Below are positions 1 to 9,224 of a DNA stretch of 34,700 bases, piece by piece. Source of the stretch: an uncultured Colwellia sp. (GTDB lineage Bacteria; Pseudomonadota; Gammaproteobacteria; Enterobacterales; Alteromonadaceae); contig CAJXPG010000027.1 in assembly GCA_913057925.1 (NCBI GenBank), forward strand, positions 1-34,700, in the 5' to 3' direction. The translations under genes were made by a program, and so were the position numbers. The notes beneath the pieces are model-generated. The model was not told the origin of the DNA. It was given only the letters and a program-made list of their open reading frames with translations, and made no database searches. How positions within the stretch are numbered: the first letter of the stretch is position 1; every line of letters begins with the position of its first letter.

Positions 1-50
1 TACGAGATCTAGTACGGTCTCGTGGGCTCGGAGATGTGTATAAGAGACAG
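1..50 (+). other. Sequencing adapter (Nextera i7 side), not genomic
   Basis: The first 50 bases are the tail of an Illumina Nextera i7 primer: TACGAGAT at 1-8, an 8-base index CTAGTACG at 9-16, the transposase adapter stem at 17-31, and the 19-bp Tn5 mosaic end AGATGTGTATAAGAGACAG at 32-50. Genomic sequence begins at 51. The index resembles the commonly used N702 index in reverse complement (from memory). This is untrimmed library sequence that was assembled into the contig. Confidence 0.98.
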
Positions 51-52
51 AC

Positions 53-493
53 TTGTATGGACGCCACGATAAGTTCTCAGAACATAACTCCCATATGATT
101 CCAGCAGTAATCAAAAAAATAATTGCGGCAAAAGAAAGCAAGCAAACCGAAATTGATATCTGGGGAGATGGCGAAGCTAGGCGTGAGTTTATGTATGCCG
201 GTGATTTAGCTGAATTTATTTTTTATGCTATAGAGCATTTCACCGCAATGCCTCAAAACCTCAATGTCGGCTTAGGTACAGACTTTACTATCAATGAGTA
301 TTATCAACGTATAGCCAAAGTTGTTGGCTATCCAGGCACATTTAAACATGATTTAAGTAAACCTGTAGGTATGAGACAAAAACTGATTGATGACAGCCAG
401 TTAAAAGCATTTGGTTGGACCCATAAAACCAAGCTTAATGATGGCATTCAAAAAACGATAGATTTTTATTTAAGTGAGCAAAAACATGACTAA
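53..493 (+). CDS. GDP-L-fucose/GDP-colitose synthase-like reductase, C-terminal part (5' truncated by contig end)
   Basis: This is the C-terminal ~146 residues of an extended-SDR NAD(P)-dependent epimerase/reductase of the GDP-L-fucose synthase (Fcl/WcaG) type. The visible family signatures are LYGRHDKF (compare the NLYGP-DNF region), NSHMIPAVI, WGDGEARREFMYAGDLA and LNVGLGTDFTI. The catalytic Tyr-x-x-x-Lys and Rossmann glycines would lie upstream and are missing. The TTG at 53 is not a start: it reads as an internal Leu, and bases 51-52 (AC) complete an Asn codon that was cut by the adapter. The stop overlaps the start of the next gene, so the two are translationally coupled. The family makes GDP-L-fucose, or GDP-colitose in ColC; the neighbouring His-type PLP enzyme favours the ColC role, which is an inference. 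Confidence 0.85.
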   Translation: MYGRHDKFSEHNSHMIPAVIKKIIAAKESKQTEIDIWGDGEARREFMYAGDLAEFIFYAIEHFTAMPQNLNVGLGTDFTINEYYQRIAKVVGYPGTFKHDLSKPVGMRQKLIDDSQLKAFGWTHKTKLNDGIQKTIDFYLSEQKHD

Positions 494-1670
494 AGCCCAA
501 ACTAAGTACTCATTAGCAAGCAGTACATGGGATGAGAATGAATTCAGCGCAATTCAACAAGTAATTGATTCCGATATGTTTACTATGGGTAAGCAAGTCG
601 CTCAGTATGAAAAAGATTTTGCCCAGTTTTTTGGTAGTAAGTATGCGCTTATGGTCAGTTCTGGCTCTACTGCAAACTTGTTGATGATTGCATCATTATT
701 TTTTACCAAAAATAATCGTTTTAAATTAAAGCGAGGTGATGAAATCATAGTACCCGTTGTTTCTTGGTCTACAACTTATTTCCCTCTGCAGCAGTACGGC
801 TTAAAAGTTAAATTTGTTGACATTGACCCTAATACTTTGAATATGGATCTTGCCAAGCTCGAGGCAGCAATCTCTGACAAAACTAAAGCAATATTATCCG
901 TCAATCTTTTAGGTAACCCTAACGACTATGGGCGAATGCAAGAGATTATCGGTGATCGAGATATATTTATCTTAGAGGACAATTGTGAGTCTATGGGGGC
1001 TACACTAGAAGGAAAGCAGGCTGGTAGCTTTGGCATCATGGGAACCTTTAGCTCATTTTTCTCTCATCATATTGCCACGATGGAAGGTGGTTGCATCATC
1101 ACAGACGATGAAGAGCTATACCATATTTTACTGTGCATTCGTGCTCATGGCTGGACCCGTAACTTGCCGAAATTTAATAAGGTTAGCGGAGAAAAAAGTG
1201 ATGACCCTTTTGAAGAGTCCTTTAAATTCATGCTACCTGGCTACAACGCAAGACCATTAGAAATGAGTGGAGCCTTAGGGATAGAACAACTTAAAAAATT
1301 GCCTACATTTATAAAGACAAGACAAAGAAACGCTAAGTTATTTCAGTCTTTATTTGTCAACCACCCTTACATAACTATTCAGCAAGAGACAGGACAAAGT
1401 AGTTGGTTTGGTTTTTCCTTAGTATTGAAGAAAAACTCACCATATACCCGTGCAGCGTTAGTGAAAAAATTAACTGAAAACGGCGTTGAATGTCGACCTA
1501 TTGTTACTGGAAACTTCCTTAAAAACTCAGAAGTGTTAGAGTATTTTGATTATGAAGTCGGTAGCTCAATGGAAGCGGCGGAGTATATAGAAGAGCATGG
1601 TTTATTTGTTGGTAATCATCAAAATGATATTGAGCAAGAAATTAGACTTTTAGCTGATATTCTAGTTTAA
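486..1670 (+). CDS. DegT-family PLP enzyme with active-site Lys replaced by His; probable sugar-nucleotide 3-dehydratase (ColD-like)
   Basis: This is a fold-type I PLP protein of 394 residues, with an early VSSGSTANLL cofactor loop, EDNCESMGA (the Asp that contacts the pyridine nitrogen) and then SHHIATMEGG. In DegT/ArnB aminotransferases the residue before the T-x-x-GEGG stretch is the Schiff-base Lys. Here it is His (about residue 194), as in ColD (GDP-4-keto-6-deoxymannose 3-dehydratase) and RfbH/E1. The RfbH iron-sulfur cysteines after this segment are absent and the length matches ColD (~388), so a ColD-type 3-dehydratase making 3,6-dideoxy sugars for O-antigen or capsule is most likely. 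ATG 486 overlaps the upstream stop by 8 nt. A GTG at 474 is in frame but would overlap further and has no better ribosome site. It could also be a dehydratase acting on another nucleotide sugar. Confidence 0.85.
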   Translation: MTKAQTKYSLASSTWDENEFSAIQQVIDSDMFTMGKQVAQYEKDFAQFFGSKYALMVSSGSTANLLMIASLFFTKNNRFKLKRGDEIIVPVVSWSTTYFPLQQYGLKVKFVDIDPNTLNMDLAKLEAAISDKTKAILSVNLLGNPNDYGRMQEIIGDRDIFILEDNCESMGATLEGKQAGSFGIMGTFSSFFSHHIATMEGGCIITDDEELYHILLCIRAHGWTRNLPKFNKVSGEKSDDPFEESFKFMLPGYNARPLEMSGALGIEQLKKLPTFIKTRQRNAKLFQSLFVNHPYITIQQETGQSSWFGFSLVLKKNSPYTRAALVKKLTENGVECRPIVTGNFLKNSEVLEYFDYEVGSSMEAAEYIEEHGLFVGNHQNDIEQEIRLLADILV

Positions 1671-1770
1671 CAACATAAATAAAATTTATTTTTAATAGTA
1701 TATCTATTCAATTTATTTTAAATCGCCACCAGTCGTAATTAATCGGCTTTTTAAAATTAATTACTGCTAT

Positions 1771-1803
1771 AGCAATGTAAGTAAAGCTGGTATTTACATT
1801 GCT
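1771..1803 (+). terminator. Weak hairpin after the sugar operon
   Basis: AGCAATGTAA (1771-1780) pairs perfectly with TTACATTGCT (1794-1803) around a 13-nt loop, about 100 nt after the PLP-enzyme stop. Only a short T/A-rich stretch follows, so termination is uncertain. The rest of 1671-1997 is AT-rich and I see no gene in it. Confidence 0.35.
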
Positions 1804-1997
1804 TTAAAAATAATAGTTAGAGCCTACTCTAAATAGCTAGAGCAAATCGCTATAACTTACCTTTACGTAAACCGCACCTAGCTCTCTATAAACTTGCTAG
1901 TTGCGCATTTAACAGCACAGAAAAGGCTCAGGCAAGTTAAGCAAAATAATCATTCCCGCTCTACTACCTTAAATAATTAACTATCATATTACCTTTT

Positions 1998-2032
1998 GCG
2001 CATTGACATCAGTTAGACAAATGCGCTATTAA
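1998..2032 (+). promoter_or_regulatory. Putative leu operon promoter with overlapping inverted repeat
   Basis: A perfect -35 TTGACA at 2003-2008 is followed after 18 nt by TATTAA at 2027-2032. This would start the transcript near 2039 and leave about 80 nt before the leader peptide. A 7-bp inverted repeat, GCGCATT (1998-2004) and AATGCGC (2020-2026), brackets the -35 and spacer and could be an operator. No experiment supports the assignment; it rests on motif and position. Confidence 0.55.
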
Positions 2033-2120
2033 TAGTACATTGAATAAACATAAGTAAAATATTGAATATATATAACGCGATAAAAATGATTTACCGTGTT
2101 AAATATCATAAAAGAAGATA

Positions 2121-2183
2121 ATGATTAAATTGATTAAGCACATTAACACCAACCTCCTCCTCGCACTCATCGTGCGCGGCTAG
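2121..2183 (+). CDS. leuL: leu operon leader peptide
   Basis: This is a 20-codon reading frame starting ATG ATT AAA TTG and ending at TAG 2181-2183, preceded by an AGAAGA-like ribosome site. It has five Leu codons, four of them CTC (2154-2162 and 2166-2168) and three of those consecutive; CTC is rare in the neighbouring genes. Ile (4) and Val (1) codons are also present. It is followed by alternative hairpins and an intrinsic terminator, and then leuA. This is the arrangement of the enterobacterial leuL attenuator, where ribosome stalling at Leu codons under starvation lets transcription continue. The peptide itself probably has no other role. It is shorter than E. coli leuL (28 residues), and the rare codon is CTC rather than CTA. 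Confidence 0.88.
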   Translation: MIKLIKHINTNLLLALIVRG

Positions 2184-2264
2184 GTTTTGTTGCTTCTTCA
2201 AAAGTTTAAAGATTAGAACTAAGTAGAATTCATAAAACCCGCGCTAACAATCGCGGGTTTTTTT
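2151..2264 (+). promoter_or_regulatory. Leucine transcription attenuator (pause hairpin / antiterminator / terminator)
   Basis: Segments 1 and 2 form the pause hairpin: CGCAC (2162-2166) with GTGCG (2172-2176), with outer pairs AACCT (2151-2155) and AGGTT (2182-2186). Segment 2 can instead pair with segment 3: GCGCG (2174-2178) plus GGTTTT (2183-2188) with AAAACC (2234-2239) and CGCGC (2240-2244), 11 bp with a 4-nt bulge. Segments 3 and 4 form the terminator. The Leu codons lie in segment 1, so a stalled ribosome would free segment 2 to form the antiterminator. All pairs were read directly; the mechanism follows from established amino-acid attenuation. Confidence 0.85.
2234..2264 (+). terminator. 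Attenuator terminator before leuA
   Basis: AAAACCCGCG (2234-2243) pairs with CGCGGGTTTT (2252-2261) across an 8-nt loop, and a run of seven T covers 2258-2264. The hairpin sits between leuL and leuA and is the conditional stop of the attenuator. Confidence 0.92.
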
Positions 2265-2327
2265 ATGTCCGCTGTTATTGGTAAAACTTTATTAAAGGCA
2301 TCAGCAAAGATTTACAAGGAAACAACC

Positions 2328-3908
2328 ATGAGCAACCCACAAATAGATAATGATCAAGTCATCATTTTTGACACCACGTTACGTGATGGTGAACAGGCAC
2401 TTAATGCCAGTTTATCAGTACATGAAAAATTACAAATTGCTCTAGCGATAGAGCGCCTTGGCGTTGATGTCATGGAAGTTGGTTTTCCAGTCTCATCACC
2501 GGGTGATTTCGAGTCGGTTCAGCAAATTGCTCGCGAAGTTAAAAATGCTCGCGTATGTGGTTTAGCTCGTGCTGTTGAAGCCGATATTGATGCGTGTGGG
2601 GAAGCTTTAAAAGTTGCAGATCAATTTAGAATTCATACCTTTATCTCAACTTCTGATGTCCATGTTCAACAAAAACTACGTAAAGAATTTGGCGATGTCG
2701 AAGCGATGGCCGTTCACGCTGTTAAACATGCGAGAAAATACACTGATGACGTAGAGTTTTCTTGTGAAGATGCTGGTCGTACGCCAATTGATAACTTATG
2801 TCGTATGGTGGAAAGCGCGATTAAAGCCGGTGCGACGACAGTAAATATTCCTGACACTGTTGGTTATACCTTACCGTTTGAATTTCAAGGAATTATTACC
2901 GACTTATTTAACCGCGTACCTAATATAGACCAAGCCGTTATTTCTGTTCATTGTCACAATGACTTAGGTTTAGCGGTAGCCAACTCTATGGCGGCAGTAC
3001 AAGCCGGAGCCCGTCAAATTGAATGTACTATTAATGGTATTGGCGAGCGCGCAGGTAACTGTTCATTAGAAGAAGTTGCCATGATAATGAAAACACGTCA
3101 GGCGCTACTTGGCGTTAATACCAACATCAATCATCAAGAAATAGCGCGTACCTCGAAATTAGTCAGCACGGTTTGTAATATGCCAGTGCAATTAAACAAA
3201 GCCATTGTTGGTGGCAACGCTTTTAGCCACTCTTCAGGCATTCACCAAGATGGCATGTTAAAAGCGAGTAATACCTACGAGATTATGACACCAGAAAGTG
3301 TCGGTATTGCCAAAACTAAATTAAATCTAACTTCTCGAAGTGGTCGTCACGTTATCAAACACCGCATGGAAAGCTTAGGCTATCAAACGTCTGATTATGA
3401 TATTGAAGAGCTATATGCTGACTTCTTAGCTTTAGCTGATAAAAAAGGTCAGGTATTTGATGATGATCTAGAAGCGTTAGTGTTTAAGTTAAAGCAAAAA
3501 GACTTAAAAGATTTCTACCAATTAGACACCATCAATGTTCAGTGTGGCGATGGTGGCTTTGCTACCGCCAGCATCAAGTTAATCTCTGGCAGCAAAGAAG
3601 CAGGTGATGATACAGCTAAGGTTCATGCGGCAACGGGTAATGGCCCAGTAGATGCACTTTATCAAGCAATTAAACAAAGTGTTGATATTGAGTTTGAAGT
3701 CAGTGATTACAAAATATCAAATAAAGGCTCTGGTGAAGATGGTCTTGGTCAAGCAGATTTAGTGATCACATGGCAAGGTCGAAATTTCCATGGCTATGGT
3801 TTAGAAACCGATGTTATCGAAGCATCAGGCCAAGCATTAATCAACGGTCTTAACAGCATTCATCGCGCGATGACTATTGCTGATTTAAAGTCGGCAAAGC
3901 AAGCATAA
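2328..3908 (+). CDS. leuA: 2-isopropylmalate synthase
   Basis: The enzyme condenses acetyl-CoA and 2-oxoisovalerate to 2-isopropylmalate, the first step committed to leucine. At 526 residues it matches the bacterial short form (E. coli 523). Visible signatures are [16 protein letters not shown] near the N-terminus, the metal-binding [13 protein letters not shown], and the glycine-rich [14 protein letters not shown]. The C-terminal third is the LeuA regulatory dimer domain that binds leucine for feedback inhibition. ATG 2328 is chosen because it follows an AAGGA ribosome site at 2316-2320. The in-frame ATG at 2265 lies at the end of the terminator and has no ribosome site. It is the first structural gene of leuABCD, under the attenuator. 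Confidence 0.97.
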   Translation: MSNPQIDNDQVIIFDTTLRDGEQALNASLSVHEKLQIALAIERLGVDVMEVGFPVSSPGDFESVQQIAREVKNARVCGLARAVEADIDACGEALKVADQFRIHTFISTSDVHVQQKLRKEFGDVEAMAVHAVKHARKYTDDVEFSCEDAGRTPIDNLCRMVESAIKAGATTVNIPDTVGYTLPFEFQGIITDLFNRVPNIDQAVISVHCHNDLGLAVANSMAAVQAGARQIECTINGIGERAGNCSLEEVAMIMKTRQALLGVNTNINHQEIARTSKLVSTVCNMPVQLNKAIVGGNAFSHSSGIHQDGMLKASNTYEIMTPESVGIAKTKLNLTSRSGRHVIKHRMESLGYQTSDYDIEELYADFLALADKKGQVFDDDLEALVFKLKQKDLKDFYQLDTINVQCGDGGFATASIKLISGSKEAGDDTAKVHAATGNGPVDALYQAIKQSVDIEFEVSDYKISNKGSGEDGLGQADLVITWQGRNFHGYGLETDVIEASGQALINGLNSIHRAMTIADLKSAKQA

Positions 3909-3911
3909 ATC

Positions 3912-3944
3912 AGTAATAGATAAGTAATAGATAAGTAATAGATA
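3912..3944 (+). repeat. Three perfect tandem copies of an 11-bp unit between leuA and leuB
   Basis: AGTAATAGATA is repeated exactly three times head to tail, directly after the leuA stop. Each unit carries TAA/TAG triplets, so the array puts stops in several frames. It is probably a slippage product; no binding site is recognised. Confidence 0.95.
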
Positions 3945-3990
3945 ACAAAAAGCATTGCGACATTAATCGTGATGCTCTAAAAATTTTTGA

Positions 3991-5112
<1,122 letters not shown>

Positions 5113-5113
5113 A

Positions 5114-6526
5114 ATGACAACTACCGCACAAACTATGTATGAAAAATTATGGCAAAACCATTTAGTTGAAGAAGCTGAAGGCGAGACGCCATTACTTTAC
5201 GTTGACCGTCATTTAATTCATGAAGTGACCTCACCACAAGCTTTTGCCAACTTACGCTTCCATAATCGCCCAGTTCGCCATCCTGAACGTACTATCGCGA
5301 CTATGGATCATAATATATCAACCCGATCAATAAAAATTGATGCCGCCGGTGAAGGCGCTGCCAACCAATTACGCGCGTTAGAAAAAAACTGTAAAGAGTT
5401 TGGTATTGAGTTATTTGGCATGGGCCATAAAAACCAAGGTATTGCCCATGTTATGGGGCCAGAGTTGGGCTTGACTTTACCAGGTACTATCATCGTCTGT
5501 GGTGATTCACATACGGCAACACATGGCGCGTTTGGCGCATTAGCTTTTGGCATTGGTACCTCTGAGGTTGAACACGTTTTTGCCACGCAAACCTTGCGTC
5601 AAAATAAAGCAAAAACCATGAAAATCGAAGTTAAAGGTCAAGTCGGAGCTGGCATTAGTGCTAAAGATATTATCTTAGCCATTATCGGTAAAACTGGCAG
5701 TGCTGGTGCAACCGGTTACGTGGTTGAATATTGTGGTGAAGCTATCGAAGCGCTGAGTATGGAAGAGCGTATGACAGTGTGTAACATGAGTATCGAGTTT
5801 GGCGCCAAAGCAGGACTAGTAGCACCAGACCAAACCACTTTTGATTATGTTGAAGGTAAAGAATACGCACCTAAGGGTGAGATGTTTGCCCAAGCAGTTA
5901 GCGACTGGAAGCAATTAAAATCAGATGATGGCGCAGAGTTTGACGCAGTTATTACCCTTGAAGCTAAGGATATCAAAGCACAAGTGACTTGGGGCACCAA
6001 CCCAGGACAAGTGATCAGTGTCGACGGTATTGTTCCTTCACCGGAAGATTTCAGTGATGCCGTTGAAAAAGAATCATGCATTAATGCGCTGAAATATATG
6101 GACTTAACTGCGGGTACCAAGATTACCGATATTCAAGTGAATAAAGTCTTTATCGGCTCTTGTACCAACTCTCGCATTGAAGATTTACGTGCTGCTGCTG
6201 GTATTGTTGAGCAATATCAAGGGCAACAAGTTGTCGCTAATGTTGATGCGATTATTGTTCCAGGTTCATACCGCGTAAAAGAACAAGCCGAAAATGAAGG
6301 CTTAGACAAAATCTTTATCGGTGCTGGCTTTGAGTGGCGTTTACCGGGTTGTTCAATGTGCTTAGGCATGAATGATGACGTTTTAGCTGAAGGTGATCGC
6401 TGTGCATCAACCAGTAACCGTAACTTTGAAGGCCGTCAAGGCCGTGGTAGCCGTACTCACCTAGTGAGCCCTGAAATGGCAGCCGCTGCTGCGATTACCG
6501 GTCATTTTGTCGATTTAAATGCGTAA
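5114..6526 (+). CDS. leuC: 3-isopropylmalate dehydratase, large subunit
   Basis: With LeuD this aconitase-family enzyme isomerises 2- to 3-isopropylmalate. It has 470 residues (E. coli 466). The three cysteines that hold the [4Fe-4S] cluster are visible in [13 protein letters not shown] and [35 protein letters not shown] and the C-terminal [12 protein letters not shown] are family signatures. ATG 5114 follows the leuB stop by 1 nt, and the AAAGAGAG at the end of leuB serves as ribosome site. An in-frame start at 5063 would lie inside leuB and is not needed. The enzyme is cytoplasmic. Confidence 0.97.
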   Translation: MTTTAQTMYEKLWQNHLVEEAEGETPLLYVDRHLIHEVTSPQAFANLRFHNRPVRHPERTIATMDHNISTRSIKIDAAGEGAANQLRALEKNCKEFGIELFGMGHKNQGIAHVMGPELGLTLPGTIIVCGDSHTATHGAFGALAFGIGTSEVEHVFATQTLRQNKAKTMKIEVKGQVGAGISAKDIILAIIGKTGSAGATGYVVEYCGEAIEALSMEERMTVCNMSIEFGAKAGLVAPDQTTFDYVEGKEYAPKGEMFAQAVSDWKQLKSDDGAEFDAVITLEAKDIKAQVTWGTNPGQVISVDGIVPSPEDFSDAVEKESCINALKYMDLTAGTKITDIQVNKVFIGSCTNSRIEDLRAAAGIVEQYQGQQVVANVDAIIVPGSYRVKEQAENEGLDKIFIGAGFEWRLPGCSMCLGMNDDVLAEGDRCASTSNRNFEGRQGRGSRTHLVSPEMAAAAAITGHFVDLNA

Positions 6527-6555
6527 CCGACTACAACCTGATTAAGGAAAGAACA

Positions 6556-7152
6556 ATGGAAAAATTCAATACACACACAGGTTTGGTTGTCCCTTTAGAT
6601 GTTGCTAACGTCGATACAGACCAAATCATTCCAAAGCAGTTTTTGCAAAAAACCGAGCGTGTTGGTTTTGGTGTGCACTTATTTCATGATAGCCGCTATC
6701 TTGATCATGCAGGCACGCAAGTAAACCCTGATTTTATAATCAACAAACCAGAATATAAAGATGCGAGCATTTTGCTAGCTCGTGAAAACTTTGGCTGTGG
6801 TTCATCGCGTGAGCATGCGCCTTGGGCATTGCAAGAATATGGTTTTAAAGTAATCATTGCACCAAGCTTTGCTGATATCTTTTATGGTAACTCAATTAAT
6901 ATTGGCATCTTGCCTATTAAACTAAGTGAAGATGAAATTGAGCAATTATTTCAACTTGCACCAAACGCGCAGTTAACCTTAAAAGTTGACTTACCAAACA
7001 ACGTGGTAACTTGCGGTGATTTATCATTTAAATTTTCTTTAAATGAATTTCAACAATACAGCCTAGAAAACGGCGTTGATAGTGTTGGTTGGACCTTGAA
7101 TAAACTTGATACTATCAAGGCATTTGAAGATAAAATGCCTGCTTGGCAATAA
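6556..7152 (+). CDS. leuD: 3-isopropylmalate dehydratase, small subunit
   Basis: This is the swivel-domain partner of LeuC, 198 residues (E. coli 201). [12 protein letters not shown] near the N-terminus, [20 protein letters not shown] in the middle and [17 protein letters not shown] are standard for this subunit. AAGGAAAG upstream of ATG 6556 is a good ribosome site. It is the last gene of the operon, 29 nt after leuC and just before a strong terminator. Confidence 0.97.
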   Translation: MEKFNTHTGLVVPLDVANVDTDQIIPKQFLQKTERVGFGVHLFHDSRYLDHAGTQVNPDFIINKPEYKDASILLARENFGCGSSREHAPWALQEYGFKVIIAPSFADIFYGNSINIGILPIKLSEDEIEQLFQLAPNAQLTLKVDLPNNVVTCGDLSFKFSLNEFQQYSLENGVDSVGWTLNKLDTIKAFEDKMPAWQ

Positions 7153-7169
7153 GCGATTAAATCCAATAC

Positions 7170-7210
7170 GAAAGCCCCGCTAAGTGATTACTTATCGGGG
7201 CTTTCTTTTT
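7170..7210 (+). terminator. Intrinsic terminator of leuABCD
   Basis: GAAAGCCCCG (7170-7179) pairs with CGGGGCTTTC (7196-7205). The stem continues inward with TAAGT and ACTTA (7181-7185, 7190-7194) around a GATT loop, and five T follow at 7206-7210. It lies 18 nt after leuD. The minus-strand gspAB gene ends nearby at 7244, and the A-rich 5' flank may let it work from that side too. Confidence 0.93.
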
Positions 7211-7243
7211 CCAAATAAAACTATAACGAGAAAGCCTTGGTCG

Positions 7244-8977
7244 CTACCAGTTAGTTAACGCCGGCAGGGTAAATTTTTCACCTTGAAATGATAACACTAC
7301 ATGTTGTGGAAGAATTTTATCAACAATTAAATTATCACTAATGTAATCGCCTTCATATCTATCTCTACCATTCACATTAACCCAACCTTGTCCATCAGAC
7401 GCATAAATGTGTTGCTCAAATTGCAATCGAGGTAAAGCATTTTGTAACTGGGACGACATTTGGCTTAGCGGCTTGATATTCTCTGCACCATCAACATCGG
7501 TATTTGCATAATCAACAAAATCATCCGCCTTTGTTGCGGCTAAGTCACCTGCAGTATTTTCTTGCGGCTGCGCTGTTGCATCAATAGCGGCCTGAAAGCG
7601 CGCCATTAAATCATCGGAAACACCATCAACTTCACTTATTTGATACTGCTGGTTGTTATCAACTTTCGCGTTAGTATTTTCTGACAGCTCAGTACTATTA
7701 CTTGAATCGACAACCTGGCTCGATAGAGTATTGTCACTCACTATTTGATTGCTTTTTGAACTGATAACAAGTTGTGGCTCAGGCGCAGACTCTATTACAG
7801 CTTGGCGAGTTTTTTTTTCTACTAAAGACTCTGTTGTTTGCTTACCTGTTTGATTATCTATCTGATTATCTGTTAGTTTGTCATTTTGCTTAGGTTCAGC
7901 GTTAGAAAGCGCTTGTTCATGATTAATTTCTTTATGATTAACATCTTCAGGATTGACTTCAAGCTTTGCCGCTGCTGATTTAGTTAACGCATTGCTGACA
8001 GGCTTCTTAATAGATTCCATAGCAACAGATTCAACAGTTTCAGCTTGCTGCGATGTTTGCGTTTGGCCCCACCAAAACCCCGCTAACGTTGCAAACGCAG
8101 TAATGCTCAGTGCCGTGGTAATTAGCAACGTTTTATTTGAACCAGTATTATTTTGCCGGTGGTTAAGATCATCCCCCAAAGCGCGCTGTGCAGCAGCAAT
8201 GACCGTTTTTTTATTTACTACACTGTCATTTTGGTTGTAAGCCAGCATTAATGCACTATGGCAGAGTAAATTGATTAACCGCGGAATACCTTGAGAAAAT
8301 TGATGAAGCTTAGTTAAAGCCGCTTTATCAAAAACTGGTCGAGCGCAATTGGCCACCTGCAATCGATGTTCAATATATTGTTGAAGCTCTGGCTTTGTTA
8401 GCGGCATTAAATGATAACGCGCAGTAATTCGCTGAGCTAGTTGACGAAGATCTCGACGCTGTAATAATTGCTGTAACTCAGGTTGCCCTATTAAAATAAC
8501 TTGCAGTAACTTCTTAGTATTAGTTTCCAAGTTGGTCAGCAGTCTCAGCTGTTCAAGCACTTCGGGTTGCAGATGCTGAGCTTCGTCAATGATTAATAAA
8601 GTATTGATATCGTTTTCATGGTTTTTCAGTAACTTTTCTGAAATTTTATCCGTTAATATCTTTAAGCTGGCATCGGATTTTCGATAGCGAATTTTAAATT
8701 GATCACAAATTGTCGCCAGTAACTCTTGGCTTGATAGTGTTGGATTAAGAATAAAAGCTGCTTGCGTATTCTCTGGCAATTGCTCCATCAAGCAACGACT
8801 GACCGTGGTTTTTCCTGTGCCAACCTCGCCAGTTAACAGCGCAAAGCCACCTACCTCACCTAGCCCATAAGTTAAGTGCGATAAGGCTTCTTTATGCCGT
8901 TCGCTCATAAATAAATACTTAGGATCAGGAGATATAGAAAAAGGTAATTCACTTAAGGAGAAGAAGTTACGGTACAT
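7244..8977 (-). CDS. GspA-GspB fusion: AAA+ ATPase joined to a type II secretion GspB-like domain
   Basis: Residues 1-~265 are an ExeA/GspA ATPase: it opens with a PFSISPDPKYLFMS signature, has Walker A GEVGTGKTT at ~50-58, Walker B LLIIDEAQ at ~127-134, and an IGQPEL sensor region. A membrane segment lies at ~284-303. Then comes a long Gln/Asn/Ser-rich, low-complexity periplasmic linker (~305-495). The final ~75 residues (LPRLQFEQHIYASDG, VNVNGRDRYEGDYI, ending FTLPALTNW) resemble the C-terminal domain of GspB/ExeB. In Aeromonas, ExeA and ExeB are separate and help the secretin assemble through peptidoglycan; a usual ExeA peptidoglycan-binding domain is not obvious here. ATG at 8977 gives the standard GspA N-terminus; the open frame upstream has only a TTG at 9037. 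No other type II secretion genes are nearby. Confidence 0.85.
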   Translation of the reverse strand: MYRNFFSLSELPFSISPDPKYLFMSERHKEALSHLTYGLGEVGGFALLTGEVGTGKTTVSRCLMEQLPENTQAAFILNPTLSSQELLATICDQFKIRYRKSDASLKILTDKISEKLLKNHENDINTLLIIDEAQHLQPEVLEQLRLLTNLETNTKKLLQVILIGQPELQQLLQRRDLRQLAQRITARYHLMPLTKPELQQYIEHRLQVANCARPVFDKAALTKLHQFSQGIPRLINLLCHSALMLAYNQNDSVVNKKTVIAAAQRALGDDLNHRQNNTGSNKTLLITTALSITAFATLAGFWWGQTQTSQQAETVESVAMESIKKPVSNALTKSAAAKLEVNPEDVNHKEINHEQALSNAEPKQNDKLTDNQIDNQTGKQTTESLVEKKTRQAVIESAPEPQLVISSKSNQIVSDNTLSSQVVDSSNSTELSENTNAKVDNNQQYQISEVDGVSDDLMARFQAAIDATAQPQENTAGDLAATKADDFVDYANTDVDGAENIKPLSQMSSQLQNALPRLQFEQHIYASDGQGWVNVNGRDRYEGDYISDNLIVDKILPQHVVLSFQGEKFTLPALTNW

Positions 8978-9224
8978 CAGCTTTACAAAACAAGAAATCT
9001 TGCCAATGAAACTACCTGCTTGTTTTGCAGATGTCAAAATTGTAGTGGATTAATCAGTAACCCGAGCTGATATTATCCATTAACTTGAGCCGAGTTTAAG
9101 TAATAATTGATTAAATAAGGCCAGGGTATTTGCTACTATTTTATCTTAGTAACAATGTTTAATCACAAGCTTAATTCGCTTTATGGTAAACTGATAGTTA
9201 TAACCGACAACATTAGGATTTCAT

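Noticed and set aside
2265-2327. Upstream in-frame start of leuA at ATG 2265
   Set aside because: It lies at the end of the attenuator T run, has no ribosome site, and would add 21 residues that LeuA does not have; ATG 2328 has AAGGA.
8978-9037. TTG start 20 codons upstream of the gspAB fusion
   Set aside because: The GspA family begins with the MYRNFF segment, and the TTG has no ribosome site.
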